64,000 bases of DNA, taken from contig NZ_JYCN01000021.1 in NCBI RefSeq assembly GCF_000876655.1, positions 55-64,054 on the forward strand, read 5' to 3'. The notes below the pieces were generated by a model. It ran no database searches and was not told the origin of the DNA. It saw only the letters and a list, made by a program, of their open reading frames with translations. Both the position numbers and the translations under genes were made by a program. This DNA is from Arthrobacter sp. SPG23 (GTDB lineage: Bacteria; Actinomycetota; Actinomycetes; Actinomycetales; Micrococcaceae). Below are positions 23,809-33,064 of this stretch, piece after piece (position 1 is the first letter of the stretch; every line of letters starts with the position of its first letter).

Positions 23809-26800
23809 TCAGGCGACGGCGTCGTCCGAGATATGGAGGGTGGACCCGTTACGGCCCTTGACCACCTGGAGCTGGGTGCTGATGCGTTGCTTCATCTCCG
23901 GTACGTGGCTCACCAGGCCCACCACGCGGCCGCCGTCCCGGAGACCTTCGAGGGCATCCATCACCTGTTCCAGCGCCTGCTCGTCGAGGCTGCCGAAGCC
24001 CTCGTCCACGAAGAGTGTCTCGATGTCGACGCCGCCGGACTCCTGCTGCACGACGTCCGCGAGGCCCAGTGCCAGGGCCAGCGAGGCCATGAACGATTCG
24101 CCGCCGGACAGCGTCGCGGTGTCCCTGCGGTGCCCGGTCCACTGGTCAACGACTTCCAGGCCGAGACCGGATTTGGCACCCCGGGCGGCCTTGGCGTCCG
24201 TATGCTGCAGGGTGTACCGTCCGTCGCTCATGCCGACCAGCCGCTCCGAGGCGGCGATGGCCACCTGCTCGAGCCTGGCCGCGAGCACGTAGCTGTTCAG
24301 GCTCATGCGGTAGGTGTTGTCACCGGCGCCGCGGGCGGCTTCGGCCACCGCGGTGAGCAGTGCGGCGCGTTCCCGGGGACCTTGGCCTGACGCCGCGAGC
24401 CGGGCATAATCCGCTGCGATCCGGCGAAGGGTCAGGACGGACTTGTCCGCGAGCCCCGCGGCCACCACCGCCTGCCTGGCGGTGCGTTCAGCGGCGGCAT
24501 CCTCCGTTCGGAGCTGTTCCAGCACCCCGGCTTCCACCGGGCCGTCCTCCTCAAGCTCGCGCGCGGCGAGGGTCAGTTCCTCGCTGGCGAAAAGTTCCCC
24601 GACACGGGCTTCTTCGTCCTGGCCGGACCGGATAGCGGCTTCGAACATGGCTTCGTCCGGGGCCGGGAGCAGGACGGACCTGGCTGCCGCGGCCGATTCG
24701 AACCCGGACCCCGGAAGGGCCTGGTCCAGCTGCTGTCGGGCATCCCTGGTCCGCAGCCCCGCCTGTTCGAGGGCGGTCCGCGCAGCATCTGTTCTTTCCA
24801 GGAGCGCCGTGGATTCGATGAGGGAGATCAGCCGGTCGCCGAGGGTCGGGTAGCCCGCACGCAGTTTGCCCAGCGCGCCTTCCAAGTCATCCGCCTGGTC
24901 AACGACTTCCCCAAGGGTGGATTCCGTCTTTGCCACGCCGGATTCGGCGGCTGCCTGCGCTGATTCGGCAGTTGAGATGAGTTCCTCCAGGTCCGCCTGG
25001 CGCTCACGGCTGGCAGCGAGCTCCGCGGCCGCGCCGGCTGCCTCGTCCGCGCGTCCCTTCGCCAGGGCAGCATCCGCACGGGCTTCTTCCGGCGGGAGGT
25101 CGCCGCCCTGGGCCGCCAGTACGGCGACCTGCTGCCGGGATTCGGCCAGTTCCTTGTCCAGGGCTGCCAGCACCGCTTCCGCAGCTTCGCAGGCTTCCTG
25201 GGCCGCATGTTCTGCTTCAGCAACAGCCAACGCAGCAGTGGCCGACGGCGCCGGAGAAGGATGGTCAGGGCTGCCGCAGACCGGGCAGGGCTCGTCATGG
25301 CGAAGCTGGGAGGCAAGCTCCGCGGCAGCGTTGGCGAGCCGCTCTTCCCGCAGGTCCAGCCACCGCTGGCGGTGGTTCTGGTGGTCGTCCCGGGCAACGC
25401 GGTGCCTGTCGGCAACGCCGGAACCGACCCGGACGGCTGCGGCGTAACGGCCGACGACGGAGACGAGTTCCTCCGCGGCTGCGGCCTCTTTGATCCGCAG
25501 CTGGGCTTCGGAAGCGAGTTCCTCGAGGGGCTTCATGCCCGCGAGAAGCCCGGCATACTCTGCGCGCAGGGCATCAAGGGCGGCAGCACCCGCACGCCTA
25601 CCCTCACGCAACTGCTCGAGGTTCTTCCGGAGCTCAGCGCTGCGTGCCACCATCGCCGACAGCCTGGCCTCGTCCGGCAGGCGTTCCTCGAGCACGGCGC
25701 GGAGGGAGCGCAGCCGGCTGAGCTCGCTCCGCACGATCGCAGCGTCGAAGAACTGTTCGCCTGCGATGCCGCTGCCCGTGCGGCCGTTGGCGGACAGGGC
25801 AGCGAGCTCGGAATCAACAAGGACTGCAGCGTGCAATTCGTTGGCCGCCGTCGCCATGGCCCGGGCTGCCCGCTCCTCGGCGTCCACGGCCCTGTCCACG
25901 GCCTGCAATTGGCCGCCGAGCACCTCGGCCTTGCGGTGCAGGCCAAGCTTCCGGGCCTTCTCCCGGAGTTCAGGCGCAGCGGCGTCCGCAGCCGCTCTCC
26001 GGCGTTCCGCTGCCGCGAGCTTTGCCTGCCGGTCAGCACGCGCCGCAGCGGACTCGAGGCGGTGTGCGGCCTCGGCGCGAGCTGCTGCCGCCTGGTCCGC
26101 TTCGGCCTGCAGTGCGCCAGCCTTGGCCGCGGCGGTGTCCTGCAGCCAATCCAGAAGAAGATCGGAGTCCTCGGGCCGTGGCTGGGCGTCCGGCAGTTCC
26201 TGGTCCGGCGTCACTTCGGACCCGGCCTGCGCCAGCAGGAGGTCCAGCTGGTTATTGAGGCTGGCCACCTGCGTCCGGGCATCCGCGGCCCGCCGGGCGA
26301 GTTCCTGTTCAACGGCTTCAAAGCGCTGGGTGCCGAAGAGGCTTTGGAGCAGTTCCAGCCGGTCGGCGGGCTTCGAGCGGAGGAAGGCAGCGAAGCCTCC
26401 CTGCGGCAGCATCACTACCCGGGTGAACTGCTCCCGGTCCATGCCCAGCACTGAGCTGATTTCCGCCCCGGCTTCATCGTTCCGGCCGGATTTTTCGATC
26501 CACTGCCCGTCAACGCGCTCCCGCAGCAGGGTGTTGGCCTTCTGCTCGGTAAATCCGTTCCTGCCCCTGGCGCTGGGCCGGTTCCACGCGGGCATCCTGG
26601 AGACTTCAAAGTGCCGCCCTTTGGCGGAGAACTCACAGGTGACGCGGGGTTCGGCGGAGGCGTCGGCGTGGTCGCTTCGGAGTCGTTTGCCCTCCTGGCG
26701 TGCCCCCGGCACAGAGCCGTACAGGGCGAAGCAGATGGCGTCCAGCACGCTGGTCTTCCCGGCGCCGGTTGCCCCGTTCAGCAGGAAGAGTCCATGCGCG

Positions 26801-26877
26801 CTGAGCCGGTCAAAGTCGATGTGCTCCGTGCCGGCAAAGGGGCCGAACGCGGAAATCTCGAGCCGGTGGATCCTCAT
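23809..26877 (-). CDS. sbcC: Nuclease SbcCD subunit C, Rad50-like ATPase
   Basis: This 1022-residue SMC-like ATPase works with SbcD to open hairpins and trim blocked DNA ends. The Walker A is NGATGAGKTS at 34-43. Two long Ala/Glu/Arg-rich coiled coils flank the zinc-hook CPVCGS near residue 530. The C-terminal lobe carries the LSGGES signature near 922 and Walker B LFVDEGFGSLD near 955. All ABC motifs look intact. Its ATG overlaps the sbcD stop (ATGA), giving coupled expression in the usual sbcD-sbcC order. Confidence 0.96.
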   Translation of the reverse strand: MRIHRLEISAFGPFAGTEHIDFDRLSAHGLFLLNGATGAGKTSVLDAICFALYGSVPGARQEGKRLRSDHADASAEPRVTCEFSAKGRHFEVSRMPAWNRPSARGRNGFTEQKANTLLRERVDGQWIEKSGRNDEAGAEISSVLGMDREQFTRVVMLPQGGFAAFLRSKPADRLELLQSLFGTQRFEAVEQELARRAADARTQVASLNNQLDLLLAQAGSEVTPDQELPDAQPRPEDSDLLLDWLQDTAAAKAGALQAEADQAAAARAEAAHRLESAAARADRQAKLAAAERRRAAADAAAPELREKARKLGLHRKAEVLGGQLQAVDRAVDAEERAARAMATAANELHAAVLVDSELAALSANGRTGSGIAGEQFFDAAIVRSELSRLRSLRAVLEERLPDEARLSAMVARSAELRKNLEQLREGRRAGAAALDALRAEYAGLLAGMKPLEELASEAQLRIKEAAAAEELVSVVGRYAAAVRVGSGVADRHRVARDDHQNHRQRWLDLREERLANAAAELASQLRHDEPCPVCGSPDHPSPAPSATAALAVAEAEHAAQEACEAAEAVLAALDKELAESRQQVAVLAAQGGDLPPEEARADAALAKGRADEAAGAAAELAASRERQADLEELISTAESAQAAAESGVAKTESTLGEVVDQADDLEGALGKLRAGYPTLGDRLISLIESTALLERTDAARTALEQAGLRTRDARQQLDQALPGSGFESAAAARSVLLPAPDEAMFEAAIRSGQDEEARVGELFASEELTLAARELEEDGPVEAGVLEQLRTEDAAAERTARQAVVAAGLADKSVLTLRRIAADYARLAASGQGPRERAALLTAVAEAARGAGDNTYRMSLNSYVLAARLEQVAIAASERLVGMSDGRYTLQHTDAKAARGAKSGLGLEVVDQWTGHRRDTATLSGGESFMASLALALGLADVVQQESGGVDIETLFVDEGFGSLDEQALEQVMDALEGLRDGGRVVGLVSHVPEMKQRISTQLQVVKGRNGSTLHISDDAVA

Positions 26878-28046
26878 TGTGACACCTCTTCCAGGCGTAC
26901 GGCTTCAAGGGCATCCGCCAGGACAGCCGCTTCGGCGTCATCGGTGCTGCGGCCGCGGACGTGCTCCAGGAAGCCGCAGCAGATGGACAGATCATCGTCC
27001 GCCGCAGCGAGCCTGGTGCTGTAAGTCGTGGTGGCGTCTGCCGTGGCGCCCTCGGGCTGGAAACCGAGCACCAGGGTGTCCGGAAAGCGGGCGCGCAGTT
27101 TGTCCATGGCCTGGGCGGGGCGCTGGGAGTCAGTCAGGGTGATCTGGCAATAAGCCGTCTCGGCCCACGCATGCTCCCCGGCCGAGAGGAGGTGGTCCAG
27201 CGTGCCGCGCAGCACGGCGAGCGCCCGAGGCGCCTCCCACTGCACTTCGCGGACAGCCGTAATGCCGGTGGCGTCCGCTTCGATCAGCCAGCCGCCCTTC
27301 CGGTGCTTCGCCTCGGAGAACGAGTAGGCAAGGGGTGATCCCGAGTAGCGCACGGTCCGTGACAGCGACTGCCTGCCGTGCAGGTGGCCCAGCGCGGTGT
27401 AGCCGAAGCCGTCGAAGAGGTCCAGCGGAACGGCACCGACTCCGCCAATGCTCAGGTCCCGTTCGCTATCCGAGCTGATCCCGCCGCTGGCGAATGTATG
27501 GGCCAGCACCACTGAATGAACCGCCCCGGCCTTGGCCCGCGCGGTCACATCGGCCCGGATCTTTTCCGTGGCAGCCCGCGTCACTTCGAAGTGGCTGGCG
27601 GCTTCAACGCCCAATTGCTCGGCAACCAGCCTGGGCTCGAGCCACGGAATGCCGTAGATGGCCAGCACCGGACCGTCCGCTGCGGCGTCCAGCGGGAACA
27701 GCACCGGCACGTCCAGTTCGGTGAGCCGCGTACGCAGGTGCACTCCCCCGCGTTCCAGCAGCTTTGAGGCAAACCCGAGGCGGATGGCTGAATCGTGGTT
27801 TCCGCTGGTGAGAACCACCTGCGCTCCCGCGTCCGTCAGCCGCACCAGGGCGTCGTCCAGCAGGCGGACCACGTCAACGCCGGGCAGGGCGCGATCGTAG
27901 ACATCACCGGCGATCAGGACTACGTCCACGTTCTCGTCGCCGACGAATTCGACCAGCTGGTCGATGAAGCCCTGCTGGGCGTCCAGCATGCCGACGCCGT
28001 GGAACGACCTGCCCAGGTGCCAGTCGGAAGTGTGCAATAACCGCAT
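26874..28046 (-). CDS. sbcD: Nuclease SbcCD subunit D, Mre11-like phosphoesterase
   Basis: This 390-residue calcineurin-like nuclease has all five phosphoesterase motifs: TSDWHLGR (D8, H10), IAGDVYDRA (D48), TSGNHDSAI near 82, LAHTF, and TALGHLHGRQ. The C-terminal part forms the SbcD capping domain. It makes the Mn-dependent exo/endonuclease of the SbcCD complex. The ATG is preceded at 6 nt by TAGCTT and by no ribosome binding site, so the transcript is probably leaderless and covers sbcC as well. Confidence 0.96.
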   Translation of the reverse strand: MRLLHTSDWHLGRSFHGVGMLDAQQGFIDQLVEFVGDENVDVVLIAGDVYDRALPGVDVVRLLDDALVRLTDAGAQVVLTSGNHDSAIRLGFASKLLERGGVHLRTRLTELDVPVLFPLDAAADGPVLAIYGIPWLEPRLVAEQLGVEAASHFEVTRAATEKIRADVTARAKAGAVHSVVLAHTFASGGISSDSERDLSIGGVGAVPLDLFDGFGYTALGHLHGRQSLSRTVRYSGSPLAYSFSEAKHRKGGWLIEADATGITAVREVQWEAPRALAVLRGTLDHLLSAGEHAWAETAYCQITLTDSQRPAQAMDKLRARFPDTLVLGFQPEGATADATTTYSTRLAAADDDLSICCGFLEHVRGRSTDDAEAAVLADALEAVRLEEVSQ

Positions 28047-28052
28047 GTTCTT

Positions 28053-28086
28053 AAGCTATCCGCGGGTACCGACAGTTTTGCGGTAC
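28053..28086 (-). promoter_or_regulatory. sbcD promoter with upstream inverted repeat
   Basis: On the minus strand TAGCTT (28058 to 28053) ends 6 nt before the sbcD ATG. Just upstream, GTACCG (28066-28071) and CGGTAC (28081-28086) form an inverted repeat with a 9-nt spacer, placed over the -35 region where a repressor could act. It does not match the actinobacterial LexA box. Confidence 0.4.
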
Positions 28087-28107
28087 AGACACGGCATGGC
28101 CGCGCAA

Positions 28108-29061
28108 CTACTGTCCGCGCTTGCCGTCAAAGAAGTCGCGGGCGTCATCATCAGCCGGGTTGCCGGCAGTCCCCGTGACGGAGCCGCGGCCTGCATGACC
28201 TACGAGATTGTTGTCGATGTCCTCGTCGTCGGGCTCGTGCGCAGCGTCGTCGAGATCAGCGTCGTCGGCTGCGCCGTGTCCGCCTGCCGGAACAGCAGCC
28301 GGGGTCTCGGCGAACCCGCGGAACACGAGTCCCGCGATGGCGGCGCCCACCAGCGGCGCCACCCAGAAGAGCCACAGCTGTTCCAGGGACCAGGAGTTGC
28401 TGAAGATGGCCGACGCAGTGGCGCGCGCCGGGTTGAACGGCGTGTTGCCCACGGCCTGGCCCAGCTGCAGCAGGACGGCAAGCGTGAGTCCAACGGCGAA
28501 GGGCGCGGCAGCTTTGCTGGTGTTGCGTGCAGCAGTGGTGCCCAGGAAGACGGCCACCAGGATTGCTGTGCCAAGTACCTCGACGAGGAGGACTCCTGCC
28601 AGGGGCGCCTGGATGATGGAATGCTCGCCAAAGCCGGCCGTTACGGTGTCAAAGGCTGCGCGGGTGTCTTCGATTTTGGGGACCGTCCGCAGGATCCCGA
28701 ACAGTGCCAAAGTACCGGCGACAGCCCCGACAAGCTGCGCTCCGAGATACGCGGCAGCCTCCGGCAGCCTGATGCGGCCGGCAATGGCGTTGCCCAGGGT
28801 CACCGCCGGGTTGAAGTGGCCGCCGGAGATGTAGGCGAATGCGAGCATGGCGGCGGTGACGGCAAGGCCGGCGGCCAGTGAGGCGGACAACGGGTTGGAC
28901 TGGGGAATCGTGAACAGCGGCACTCCCAGCCCGGCGATCACCAGGAACAGGGTTCCAAAGGCCTCCGCTGACAAACGTGCCACAAGCCCGGGTTTGGAAG
29001 CCTCCGGAGCGGCGTGCAAGTCGGGACTTGGGGTCGGGCGTGCAGGCACGGGGGAGGTCAT
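28108..29061 (-). CDS. MIP family aquaporin
   Basis: This 317-residue channel has six helices. The first NPA loop is SGGHFNPAVT with N84-P-A, and the second is TPFNPARA with N210-P-A-R213. The selectivity-filter arginine R213 is present and the overall form suggests a water-type channel (AqpZ-like), not a glycerol facilitator. Residues from about 260 onward are an unusual acidic, Asp/Ala/Gly-rich cytoplasmic tail ending DFFDGKRGQ. The ATG at 29061 has AAAGGA ten bases upstream; a longer open frame exists but adds a non-homologous N-terminus. Confidence 0.9.
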   Translation of the reverse strand: MTSPVPARPTPSPDLHAAPEASKPGLVARLSAEAFGTLFLVIAGLGVPLFTIPQSNPLSASLAAGLAVTAAMLAFAYISGGHFNPAVTLGNAIAGRIRLPEAAAYLGAQLVGAVAGTLALFGILRTVPKIEDTRAAFDTVTAGFGEHSIIQAPLAGVLLVEVLGTAILVAVFLGTTAARNTSKAAAPFAVGLTLAVLLQLGQAVGNTPFNPARATASAIFSNSWSLEQLWLFWVAPLVGAAIAGLVFRGFAETPAAVPAGGHGAADDADLDDAAHEPDDEDIDNNLVGHAGRGSVTGTAGNPADDDARDFFDGKRGQ

Positions 29062-29257
29062 GTTTTTGGAAATCCTTTGCTTCGTTGCCCGCCCGGTGAT
29101 TCCGGCGGGCGTGCGGACGGCGGTGCGCCCGGCAATGTACTGTCCGACGTATTCTGCCAACTGAGTCTGGACGCTTGCTGGATTCGAGCTTAGCCCGCGG
29201 CACGCCGTCGCAGCGACCGGGGGCCGGCGCCCGGCGACTCCACAGCCCTGCCCGGGG

Positions 29258-29263
29258 TAAATT
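29258..29263 (+). promoter_or_regulatory. -10 box of ADP-ribosylglycohydrolase gene, probable leaderless start
   Basis: TAAATT, seven bases, then the ATG at 29271. Confidence 0.5.
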
Positions 29264-29270
29264 TACAGTC

Positions 29271-30398
29271 ATGAGCACTGAACCTTCCCGCCCGCCGGCA
29301 CCGACGCCCCAGTCCCGGATCCATGGCTGCCTGCTGGGCGGCGCTTTGGGCGATTCCCTCGGCTACGCCGTGGAATTCGATGATATTTCCACCATCCGGA
29401 GCCGCTTCGGCCCCGCGGGCCTTCAGGATTTTTCAGCGCTCGACGCCGGCAGCCACTTTTCGGACGACACCCAAATGACGCTGTACACAGTCGACGGCCT
29501 CGTGGAGGCGCTGGAGTGGGCCAACGCCGGCACGGCCGCCGATGCCAACGCGTGTGTGTGGCTGGCCTACCTGCGCTGGCTGGCGACGCAAGGGGTGCCG
29601 GTCCCGGCGTCGGCTCCGGTTCCGCAACCGCGGTGGATTGACGGCCAGGCGGCCCTGAAGCACCGGCGTGCGCCGGGAAATGCCTGCCTCAGCGGCCTGG
29701 CCACAGGTGAAATGGGAACCGTGTACCGTCCGGTCAATCCCGAGTCGAAGGGCTGCGGAACGGTGATGCGCTCTGCGCCGTTCGGCCTCATTCCGCATAT
29801 TCCTGCCGATGCGGTGTACAAGCTGAGCACTGACGCGGCTTCATTGACCCACGGCCACCGTTCAGCGCGGCAGAGCGCAGGAACATTCAGCCTCCTGATC
29901 CACGCGCTTGTGAGTGGCCAAAGTCTCCCCGAAGCGGCCCAATATGCCTTCGCCCATGCACGCGGCCGGGACGACGCCGAGCCGGCGCTCATCGACCGGC
30001 TGGAGCGGGCCTTTCAGCTCGCGGACGTCTCCGGACCGGCGGCGGGTGCCCGCCTCGGTCCCGAAGAACTGGTCCGTGAACTCGGGGAGGGCTGGGTGGC
30101 AGAGGAAGCCCTCGCCGTCGCGCTTTACGCGGTGCTGGCCACAGCACCGGCACGGGATATGGCTGGCGACGCCGCGCCGGAAACCGCCGGCATCGACCCC
30201 CAGTCGCACTTCCGCGAAGCCATTGTGCTGGCCGTGAACCACAGCGGGGACAGCGACTCCACCGCTTCCATTGCCGGAAACATCCTGGGAGCGCTTTACG
30301 GCGAGGAAGGCATTCCCGCGGAGTGGCTGGAGTTCCTGGAAGCACCGGAGATTATCCGGGGCATGGCCGGTCAACTGGTCAAGGTTACGATCGCCTGA
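29271..30398 (+). CDS. ADP-ribosylglycohydrolase (DraG/ARH family)
   Basis: This 375-residue all-helical hydrolase has di-magnesium site motifs GALGDSLGYAVEFDD (25-38), SHFSDDTQMTLYT with D65-D66, and the C-terminal NHSGDSDSTASIAGNILGALYG. Members remove ADP-ribose from proteins (Arg-linked in DraG) or act on related nucleotides. No ADP-ribosyltransferase or dinitrogenase genes are nearby, so the target is unknown. It could counter a resident or incoming toxin or serve general ADP-ribose metabolism. The last codons overlap the convergent DUF4395 gene by 14 nt. Confidence 0.9.
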   Translation: MSTEPSRPPAPTPQSRIHGCLLGGALGDSLGYAVEFDDISTIRSRFGPAGLQDFSALDAGSHFSDDTQMTLYTVDGLVEALEWANAGTAADANACVWLAYLRWLATQGVPVPASAPVPQPRWIDGQAALKHRRAPGNACLSGLATGEMGTVYRPVNPESKGCGTVMRSAPFGLIPHIPADAVYKLSTDAASLTHGHRSARQSAGTFSLLIHALVSGQSLPEAAQYAFAHARGRDDAEPALIDRLERAFQLADVSGPAAGARLGPEELVRELGEGWVAEEALAVALYAVLATAPARDMAGDAAPETAGIDPQSHFREAIVLAVNHSGDSDSTASIAGNILGALYGEEGIPAEWLEFLEAPEIIRGMAGQLVKVTIA

Positions 30399-30969
30399 GG
30401 GTGATGTTGTTGCACGCCTCGCAGACGTCCTCCGGAATGAGTCCGCGGCGCTGAAGGAAGCCGAAGATCGCGCAGCCCAGGCAGAACCCTGCGAACGCCT
30501 CCAGCGAGGCTGCGAGGACCAGGACCGTGAGGAGCGTCCAGGCGGCGGGTGCGAGCCCTGCCGCGAGCAGCAGCGCCGCAGCAGTCGACATGGCCGCACC
30601 GATGCCCTGCGCGAAGCGCTTGGGCGGCCCGGGGACAAGCTTCGACCGGCCCAGGCGCGGCGCCAGCACCTTGACGGAGAGCTGGGCCAACGGCGAAATC
30701 CGGGGGCCGAACAGCACGCGCAGCCAGAAGCCGCCGGCGATGACTGCCACTCCCCAGTCCCAGCCCGTCAAGAGCGTGACGGCGGCCAGCACCACGACCA
30801 GGGCCGCCGTGATCCTGGCGGCATACTCGTTGACGGGGTTGGGGAATTCGAACACCTTGCCCCAGTCCACCCCGGCGCGCCGGTTTACCGCCGCAGTGGC
30901 AGCGCCGGTGGCGGGAGCGGCATCAGCCGCGGTGACAGTGGTGGAATCGGTGACCAGCAGTTTGCCCAT
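30385..30969 (-). CDS. DUF4395 membrane protein
   Basis: This 194-residue protein has about four membrane helices. The family signature runs from FPNPVNEYAARITAALVV to the Cys-rich end AFAGFCLGCAIFGFLQRRGLIPEDVCEACN, with C-x-x-C-like spacing (FCLGC) and a final C-E-A-C. DUF4395 proteins often accompany thioredoxin or rhodanese genes, which suggests a redox or sulfur-handling membrane role, but no such gene is adjacent here. A TAGCCT box lies 6 nt before the ATG. The 3' end overlaps the convergent ADP-ribosylglycohydrolase gene. Confidence 0.85.
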   Translation of the reverse strand: MGKLLVTDSTTVTAADAAPATGAATAAVNRRAGVDWGKVFEFPNPVNEYAARITAALVVVLAAVTLLTGWDWGVAVIAGGFWLRVLFGPRISPLAQLSVKVLAPRLGRSKLVPGPPKRFAQGIGAAMSTAAALLLAAGLAPAAWTLLTVLVLAASLEAFAGFCLGCAIFGFLQRRGLIPEDVCEACNNITLRRS

Positions 30970-31060
30970 GCTGCAAGGCTAGGAGGCCGCCGGCAGCACC
31001 GGAAGGATTGTTGCGCCATGTGACCGTCCTGCCCACCCGGGGACGGCCGGGGAACCGGCG

Positions 31061-32077
31061 CTAGATCAGGGCCGCGGCTGCGGGCACCTGCCCGCCCACC
31101 ATCTGCAGGAACTCCCCTTCGGACAGCACCTCGATGCGCTGGCCGCGCTCGTGGAGTTCCAGGACCCGCCGGGCCTTGCCCGTCAGGCGGCCGGAGCGGA
31201 GGTCCGAAGCCACGAAGCCGTCGCCGACCACCAGCACCGTGGTCCGGCCGGTCACCCGGCTCTCGGGCTGGGCGCCGAACTCCGCGGACAGGACCTTGGC
31301 TTCGGGCCGGAGCATGGCCAGCTCGCCCGTGAAAACCACAGTCTGCCCGAACAGCGGATGCCCGGGTTCGGCGTCGGGACTGGGAGCGGGGTTGGCCCCT
31401 TCCTCGGGCCAGCCCGGCTTGAACGGCCTCGCCGCAGCGGTTCCGGTGCCGCCGACCGCGCCCAAGGCCGTCAGGGTCGCCTTCGACAGGCCGTCGCGCG
31501 CGGGATCAAACGCCGGCTGGTGCGGCAGCGAGAGTCCCAGGGACATGTAGAGCTCGGCGATGCTGCCGGCGCCGTTCCGCTGCGCAATGTCGATCAGGAT
31601 TCCGGCGCACGCCCTGGCATCCTCAGCCGCGTCGTGGTGGTTGACCAGCGGGACACCGGCTTCCTCGGCAGCGTAGGGCAGCGAATTGGAGACCAAGGAG
31701 TAGCACCGGCGCGACAGCATCACCGTGCACACGTAGTCGTAGGCGGGACCCGGCAGCCCGGACACTTCCAGCCCGGACCGGATCACGCCCAGGTCGAAGG
31801 CGGCGTTGTGCGCGGCCAGGACGTCACCGCCAACGAATGCGCCGATCTCGGGGAAGAGCTCTCCGAAGCGCGGCAGGCCGGCCACGTCCTCGGGCCGGAT
31901 GCCGTGGATCCGCACGTTGTGATAGTCGAACCGGTCGTGGTTTTCGGGCGGGCGCATCAGCCAGGAGGCTTCCTCCACCACTACGCCGCCGCGGACCTTG
32001 CTCAGGCCAACGGCGCACGGCGAACCGCGGAAGCCGTTGGCTGTCTCGAAGTCGATCGCCGTAAAGTCCAAACCCAC
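31061..32077 (-). CDS. DEDDh 3'-5' exonuclease with C-terminal BRCT domain
   Basis: This 338-residue protein has a DnaQ-like exonuclease domain at 1-165. Exo I is D9-x-E11 (AIDFETAN), exo II is AHNAAFDLGV (D95), and exo III is H148-x4-D153. A Pro/Ala linker follows and then a BRCT domain (about 240-330, GQTVVFTGELAMLRPEAK). This exonuclease-BRCT layout is seen in actinobacterial DNA polymerase III epsilon-like proteins, probably for repair rather than replicative proofreading. The GTG start lies 6 nt after TAAAGT, so it is likely leaderless. It is divergent from dedA. Confidence 0.88.
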   Translation of the reverse strand: MGLDFTAIDFETANGFRGSPCAVGLSKVRGGVVVEEASWLMRPPENHDRFDYHNVRIHGIRPEDVAGLPRFGELFPEIGAFVGGDVLAAHNAAFDLGVIRSGLEVSGLPGPAYDYVCTVMLSRRCYSLVSNSLPYAAEEAGVPLVNHHDAAEDARACAGILIDIAQRNGAGSIAELYMSLGLSLPHQPAFDPARDGLSKATLTALGAVGGTGTAAARPFKPGWPEEGANPAPSPDAEPGHPLFGQTVVFTGELAMLRPEAKVLSAEFGAQPESRVTGRTTVLVVGDGFVASDLRSGRLTGKARRVLELHERGQRIEVLSEGEFLQMVGGQVPAAAALI

Positions 32078-32201
32078 GGCTCAACTTTACCGCCGGCCGG
32101 CCCGAGCCCCGGCACCGTGGGCCCGCCTGTCGCGGGTGTCGGTGGTCACGCAACGGCCGTGCGGGACGGGCCCGGTACCGGCGGTCCAGTAACCTTGAGT
32201 G

Positions 32202-32987
32202 GTGAACCTACATGCGATGAGTGACTTTGCCGTGTCCACCCTGGGTGGTGCGGGACCGGTGCAGCCGCACCTGGCCTCGTTCCTTCCCGACTGGCTCAAC
32301 CCCCAGATCTTCCTGGCCGACCCGGCACTTGCACCCTGGGTTGTGCTGCTGGTCTGCGGCATCATATTCGCGGAGACGGGTCTGCTGATCGGCTTCTTCC
32401 TCCCCGGCGACTCCATGCTGTTCACGGCAGGCCTCCTCGTCGCCACGGACACCATCAAGTTCAACATCTGGCTGTTCTCCGCCCTGATCATCGTTGCGGC
32501 AATCATCGGCAACCAGACCGGCTACCTCATCGGCTCCAAAGCCGGCCCCGCCATCTTCAACAAGCCGGACTCCAAGCTGTTCAAGCGTGAAAACGTCGAA
32601 AGCGCACACGCCTTCTTCGAAAAGCACGGCGGCAAGGCGCTGATCCTGGCCCGCTTCGTTCCCATCATCCGCACCTTCGTTCCGGTCATCGTCGGCGTCG
32701 CGCAGATGAGCAAGCGCAAGTTCTTCCTCTTTAACGTCATCGGCGCCGTGCTCTGGGGCGGCGGCGTCACGCTGCTCGGCTACCTGCTGGGCGACCGGGT
32801 GCCGTGGGTCCGCGACAACCTGGACATCATCTTCATCGTGATCGTGCTGCTCTCCGTCATTCCCATCGGCATAGAGGTACTCCGTGGCCTCTCCGCCAAG
32901 CGCCAGGCCGCTCACTTCGGCACGGACGCCGTGGACGAGTTCATCGAGGAGCACGAACCGGAAGAAGAACGCAAGACGAACATGTAG
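32202..32987 (+). CDS. DedA family membrane protein
   Basis: This protein of about 261 residues has the SNARE-associated/VTT domain: the re-entrant IFAETGLLIGFFLPGDSML motif near residue 58-76, LGQ-like KHGGKALILARFVPIIRTFVPVIVGVA with the functional Arg residues, and four or more helices. DedA proteins move undecaprenyl phosphate or other lipids across the membrane and support membrane potential and antimicrobial-peptide resistance. Start choices are GTG 32199, GTG 32202 and ATG 32217. TAACCT at 32190-32195 sits 6 nt before 32202, which favours a leaderless GTG. The acidic, Glu-rich C-terminus is cytoplasmic. Confidence 0.9.
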   Translation: MNLHAMSDFAVSTLGGAGPVQPHLASFLPDWLNPQIFLADPALAPWVVLLVCGIIFAETGLLIGFFLPGDSMLFTAGLLVATDTIKFNIWLFSALIIVAAIIGNQTGYLIGSKAGPAIFNKPDSKLFKRENVESAHAFFEKHGGKALILARFVPIIRTFVPVIVGVAQMSKRKFFLFNVIGAVLWGGGVTLLGYLLGDRVPWVRDNLDIIFIVIVLLSVIPIGIEVLRGLSAKRQAAHFGTDAVDEFIEEHEPEEERKTNM

Positions 32988-33018
32988 CTGCGGCTGACGA
33001 ACCCGGCCCTGAATATGG

Positions 33019-33055
33019 CTGAAGGCGCCCCCGTGCGGGGGCGCCTTCAGTTTTG
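33019..33055 (+). terminator. Intrinsic terminator of dedA
   Basis: A 14-bp stem (CTGAAGGCGCCCCC and its complement) with a GTGC loop ends at 33050 and is followed by TTTTG. It lies 31 nt after the dedA stop and just before the convergent rdgB 3' end. Confidence 0.88.
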
Positions 33056-33064
33056 TCCGGGCAG

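Noticed and set aside
28047..28107. LexA box at sbcD
   Set aside because: The inverted repeat is GTACCG/CGGTAC, not the GAAC-n4-GTTC type expected for actinobacterial LexA.
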